Made by a program: the position numbers and the translations under genes. Source: Nymphaea colorata (taxonomy: Eukaryota; Streptophyta; Magnoliopsida; Nymphaeales; Nymphaeaceae). Taken from it: DNA of 34,832 nucleotides. Where the stretch lies: positions 1-34,832 of the forward strand of contig NW_022204866.1 in assembly GCF_008831285.2 (NCBI RefSeq). Reading direction: 5' to 3'. Positions 31,449 to 34,832 of the stretch are shown here, piece by piece (positions within the stretch are counted from its first letter, which is position 1; each line of letters opens with the position of its first letter). The notes beneath the pieces are model-generated. The model did not search any database. It was not told the origin of the DNA and saw nothing but the letters and a program-made list of their open reading frames with translations.

Positions 31449-31965
31449 AGTTCTGGACCTTCAATACTGAATTGAACTCAAATTGGGTATGAATAAACTC
31501 AAACCCAAAAACTAAGAAAAGATAGATTCATACATGATAAATACAATTTTGGCTCAATTATAGCTCACTCTATTGGTTGAGGTCAAAAACAGCTTAAATC
31601 CAAAACAGAGAGAGAGAGAGAGAGAGAATGAGCTTTAGGACCTTCCAAACAAAAATGAACTCAGATGACTTCATAAATGAACTCAAACCAAACTAAAAGA
31701 AGATAGATTTATACATGATAAACATGATCCTAGCTCGGTTTCAGCTCACTCCACTAGGTTGAGCTCAAACGCCTTAAAAACAAAAAAGAGAGTGAAGTTC
31801 AGACCATTGGAACAAAATTGAACTCAAACCAAGATGAATAAACTCAAACCAAACTAAGGGAGGCTAAATTTATAAATGATAAATATGATTCTAGTTTGGT
31901 TTGAGCTAACTCAACTCGGTTGCACTATAACTTAATTCAAAGAAAGCTAAATAGGGGAGAGAGTG
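31449..31965. repeat. Three diverged tandem copies, about 165-180-bp units
   Basis: Copies start near 31449, 31630 and 31793. Shared landmarks in order are a GGACC/AGACC phrase, gaactca, ataaactcaaaccaaactaa (or aatgaactcaaaccaaacta), gatagattcatacatgataaa (variants), gctcggtttcagctcactc-type words, and a terminal GA-rich tract. The first copy has an expanded (GA)n at 31609-31627. Copies differ by many substitutions, so the array is old. Confidence 0.8.
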
Positions 31966-32369
31966 GCCTAGTGGAAATCTGCGAATAACTTTGAAACTAA
32001 AATGTGAGCTTGGTAAGTCAAAGTAAGTAAAATAATAATTTTTTTCCACTAAAGCAAACCTATCCTGAATTTGGTTAGACTTAATGATATATAGTAGAGC
32101 TAAAAATTATAGTTCTTGGTTCTGGTGAGCTGACTTATTGGGAAAGCTGACTTAAACTGGTAAAAATGATTGGTGAGATGACTTTAACTACTCTTAGAGA
32201 CTTGTAGAGCTAAGAATTACCCGATTTATGTTTGTTTTAAATCATTACTAAGATCTCAAAGATTTTCTTACATTAGGGACAAAGTGGTCATTTCACATGG
32301 TTGTGACAACTTAGGTGATCCTAGTCTAGGTATTAGATGTCTAAATAGGGCAAGTTTGACCTAGTTTTC

Positions 32370-32452
32370 TATGGTTGGCTCCTACATTTGGAATCATTTT
32401 TTAAAAGCTCAGTTCAAAACCTCCATGTATGAGGTAAAATCGTCATTTGGTC
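32370..32452 (+). repeat. Diverged repeat pair, copy 1
   Basis: tacatttggaat, agctcagttcaaaacctccat and gaggtaaaatcgtcatt correspond in order to 33370-33450, 1 kb downstream in the same orientation. The surrounding 1 kb may be part of a longer ancient duplication. Confidence 0.5.
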
Positions 32453-33369
32453 AGGTGAAAACTTTTTAGAGTTAAAAAGACTTCCTGAGGTGCTTTTTAG
32501 GTTCAATTTGTGGGCGTGCCAAATTTCACTAAAAGGTTACTCAATTTGCCTTTGGAAAATCACATTTTCTAAAATTGACTAAATTGTATTTGAACATGTA
32601 AATGGAAATGGTAAGGGTATAATGGGAAATGGAGATTTTGAGCTTGTGTAGGAGCACTAAGCACACTGGTACTCTCTTTAAGTGACATTTTAATCAATCT
32701 GTGCACTCAAATTGAAAATTGGTATTCCATATCTCTCAAAATCAGTTCAAAAGTTACTATGACAATGTCTAGATATAACCACTCCATGAGCGACTGAAAA
32801 TCTACAATGTGTGCTCAATCTAAAACAGAATTACGAATCGAAAGCAGGAATAGTCAGTTCATGCACTTAAGAATCTGATCGTAACTCAATTTGGTCTAAC
32901 TCACTCGAATCAGTGGAAAATGATGATCATACATGAGGAAATGGGAAAAACAAGGTGTCATTTCTTAAAATGATTGTCCTAACACTAGAATTGAGACTTC
33001 AAAAATGGAAATGGAGCTGCAGATAATATGCTTATGCTGAGGAGATCTTATTGTGGGTCTAGTCAAGTCTGCATGTGTTTTGATGACAAGAAATGATTGC
33101 AAAATGAGGGAAATTACCTATTTCTAGATCATTTCTGACTAAATGTGAGCTAATAAACTTGTTTGGGTGTTTCCATTGACTTATACAAATGGAAATAACC
33201 CCAATTGCTTAGTAATACAATTCTCAGGACTTCCATAGTTATTTTCAAAGTCAGAGAAAATGGATAAAATGAGTTGATCGGGAGCAAAAGGTTCATTTTC
33301 TATGTGATGATGACTTGAGTGATATGGATACTGGAGTTAGATACCTATGATGTATGATTTGCTTTGGTG

Positions 33370-33450
33370 TAGTTCATGGCCCTTATATTTGAAATTCTTT
33401 TGGAAGAATCAGTTAAATATCCATTTAGGAAGGGTAAAATAGTCATTTTA
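33370..33450 (+). repeat. Diverged repeat pair, copy 2
   Basis: cttatatttgaaat, aatcagttaaatatccat and gggtaaaatagtcatt mirror the landmarks at 32370-32452. No coding content is seen. Confidence 0.5.
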
Positions 33451-33602
33451 ACCAACTTTTAGCACAGTTTGATTCATGCTATAGAAAGGCTATAAACTAG
33501 GACAATTGGTATAACTAAAGGCCTAATTAGACAACACCCAGAGAACGTGTAGTAGGTTTCATTTGTGGTGATTCAACAGATGGGAGGCATGATCATGCAG
33601 TG

Positions 33603-34329
33603 AGGTCGTTCTCCCTGTGCTTACCTTTAGAGGAGGATGGGGCTGGTTTGAAAGATTTGAGTAGCCTTAATAATGCTTGGATGATCTAGTTGACACTGAA
33701 GGCCAAGTTAATGGACTCCTTATGGTGCGACTTGTGTCGACAGAAGTATTTGTGCAACCATAGCCTTTGGTTGCAGACTCGTAGAACTTATTCCACCTGG
33801 AGCTGGAAGGGTCTCATGTGGGGATGGGAGGAAATTTCTCATCATGTCTCTTAGAAAGTGATTGACGTCTGATCAGAACAGTGCTGTTGGGGTCTGCTGT
33901 GCTACTTTTTTCAATGTTTGGAACCTCCAACATCTGTGAACTATAAGCAGAAGCTGGTGGGGGTGATTCACTCAGAATTCTTGGGATGTGGAAGGTTTTT
34001 GGGTCTTTGGATTCCTTTGGCTATGAGGAGTGTTCGTTTGGTAACAAATAGCGACACTTTGTTATGGTCTGATTCGGTTGTGAGTAGTCAGAAACTCTGA
34101 ATTTAGTGTATATATATGAGTGCATTAAAGTGAAGATTGTGAGGCATGTGAGGGGAGACATAGTATATAGAAACGACTCAATGGAGTGCACAAAGTGGAC
34201 ATTGTATATTGCTCTGAAAGGCAGGACTCTCACCCAAGATCGCATAGAAAATTTTGAAGTCCCCCTTGCAATTGGTGTCCTCTTTGTGAGAAGGATGAGG
34301 AATTGATAGTCCATGTGTTCATTCATTGA
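33603..34329 (+). pseudogene. LINE reverse transcriptase C-terminal / zf-RVT remnant
   Basis: Decayed 3' part of a plant non-LTR retrotransposon ORF2. The post-RT segment reads LPLEEDGAGLKDLSSLNNAW, then KAKLMDSLWCDLCRQKYL and WSWKGLMWGWE. This matches the typical plant LINE pattern of PKEEGGLG, DL, NKAL, W, KYL and W-SI. Further on, LYIALKGRTLTQDR followed in another frame by CPLCEKDEELIVHVFIH is the zf-RVT zinc-binding region (C-x2-C, later H). Stops interrupt near 33687, 33853 and 33871, and a frameshift lies near 34260. Reverse transcriptase catalytic motifs, endonuclease and ORF1 are not in the window, so the copy is 5'-truncated, as is common for LINEs, or broken. Confidence 0.93.
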
Positions 34330-34355
34330 TCTTTGAAAGGCAGGACTCTCACCCA
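34215..34355 (+). repeat. 22-bp exact duplication inside the LINE tail
   Basis: tgaaaggcaggactctcacc plus ca occurs at 34215-34236 and again at 34334-34355, 119 bp apart. The first copy belongs to the zf-RVT coding region; the second sits where the coding would continue past the last His. Confidence 0.85.
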
Positions 34356-34832
34356 TGCTTTTCTAGTGCTTCAGGTGGTGCCCCTGTTAATGCTTCAACT
34401 TGCTTATTTGTACCTCTTTTTTACCCTACAAAGAATTGACATCATAGGAGTCTGAAATGGAGACTGGGGCCTACCAGCCCTGCCCCAACGATTGCAGCAA
34501 ATATAATTATGAACAGTAGCATGTTTTTGTCATCCATCAAAGAATGAACATATTTTTGTAAAATGCTCATATATTTAACTTTGCGCAGCCTTATTCTAAG
34601 TCAGAACAATAAACCTTTTTGGATGAGATATTGCTTGATCACGGATTCAACTTGTCCCATGAATAAAGAATTAATTTCACAAAATTAGGTTTATGATTTG
34701 ATAGCACAAAGCAGGCCTGTACCTTAAGAGGATGGGGGGAAAGGTGGGGGTTTCAACCCAACTATGATATTGGACCGCGCAGGTGGTGGGTGTTATAACT
34801 TGAGTAGAACAGCCATAAAAATGATTGTCTCA
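34356..34832. other. Anonymous interval to window end
   Basis: No open frame or repeat recognised. Part of it may be LINE 3' sequence, but no poly-A tail or target duplication could be fixed. Confidence 0.4.

Noticed and set aside
1-34832. CRISPR arrays, bacterial operons or a novel defence system
   Set aside because: The window is plant nuclear DNA; the only regular repeats are a minisatellite, microsatellites and transposon repeats.

Overview
This window reads as nuclear DNA of a flowering plant. The evidence is a decayed leucine-rich-repeat receptor kinase of the plant LRR-XII type, a Ty3/gypsy gag-protease remnant, a plant-type LINE reverse-transcriptase tail with a zf-RVT domain, hAT-like debris, and fragments of plastid genes. 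Base composition is AT-rich with many dinucleotide tracts. I could not identify the species, and I see no clearly intact protein-coding gene. It is a gene-poor accessory region of broken genes, transposon remnants and repeats.

Layout. 438-3109 (minus): LRR receptor kinase pseudogene with stops, frameshifts and a lost catalytic lysine. 3110-6390: mostly anonymous, with a two-copy 63-bp repeat inside a CTCGAG-rich patch. 6391-7456: candidate non-autonomous DNA transposon with TCGAG-rich ends. 7487-8000: CT-rich microsatellites. 8200-9700: anonymous, possibly retroelement-derived. 9726-11550: a mosaic of at least ten short plastid pieces (rrn16, ndhB, psbE, psbC, cemA, rpoC2, atpE, rpl23, rpoB, rrn16 again) from places far apart in a plastome. 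About 12110-16010: truncated Ty3/gypsy element (LTR end, primer-binding site, gag, zinc knuckle, protease).

16045-19475: a diverged dispersed repeat pair, a large foldback structure and CACTA-like subterminal repeats. 19786-23200: anonymous DNA with one pair of phase-compatible exon-like segments at 22273-22622. 23364-23567: 36-bp minisatellite. 25563-26522: hAT-like remnant with inverted ends, hairpins and an acidic C-terminal exon. 27000-33500: AT-rich DNA with a TA tract, a three-copy tandem repeat and a diverged repeat pair. 33603-34329: LINE reverse-transcriptase C-terminal remnant.

The genes do not form a pathway; the content reflects insertion and decay. The most notable object is the plastid mosaic. 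Its pieces are only about 30-110 bp, come from scattered plastome loci, adjoin directly in places, and three of them lie in one open frame in their native reading frames. The two rrn16 pieces lie at the two outer ends of the identified mosaic.
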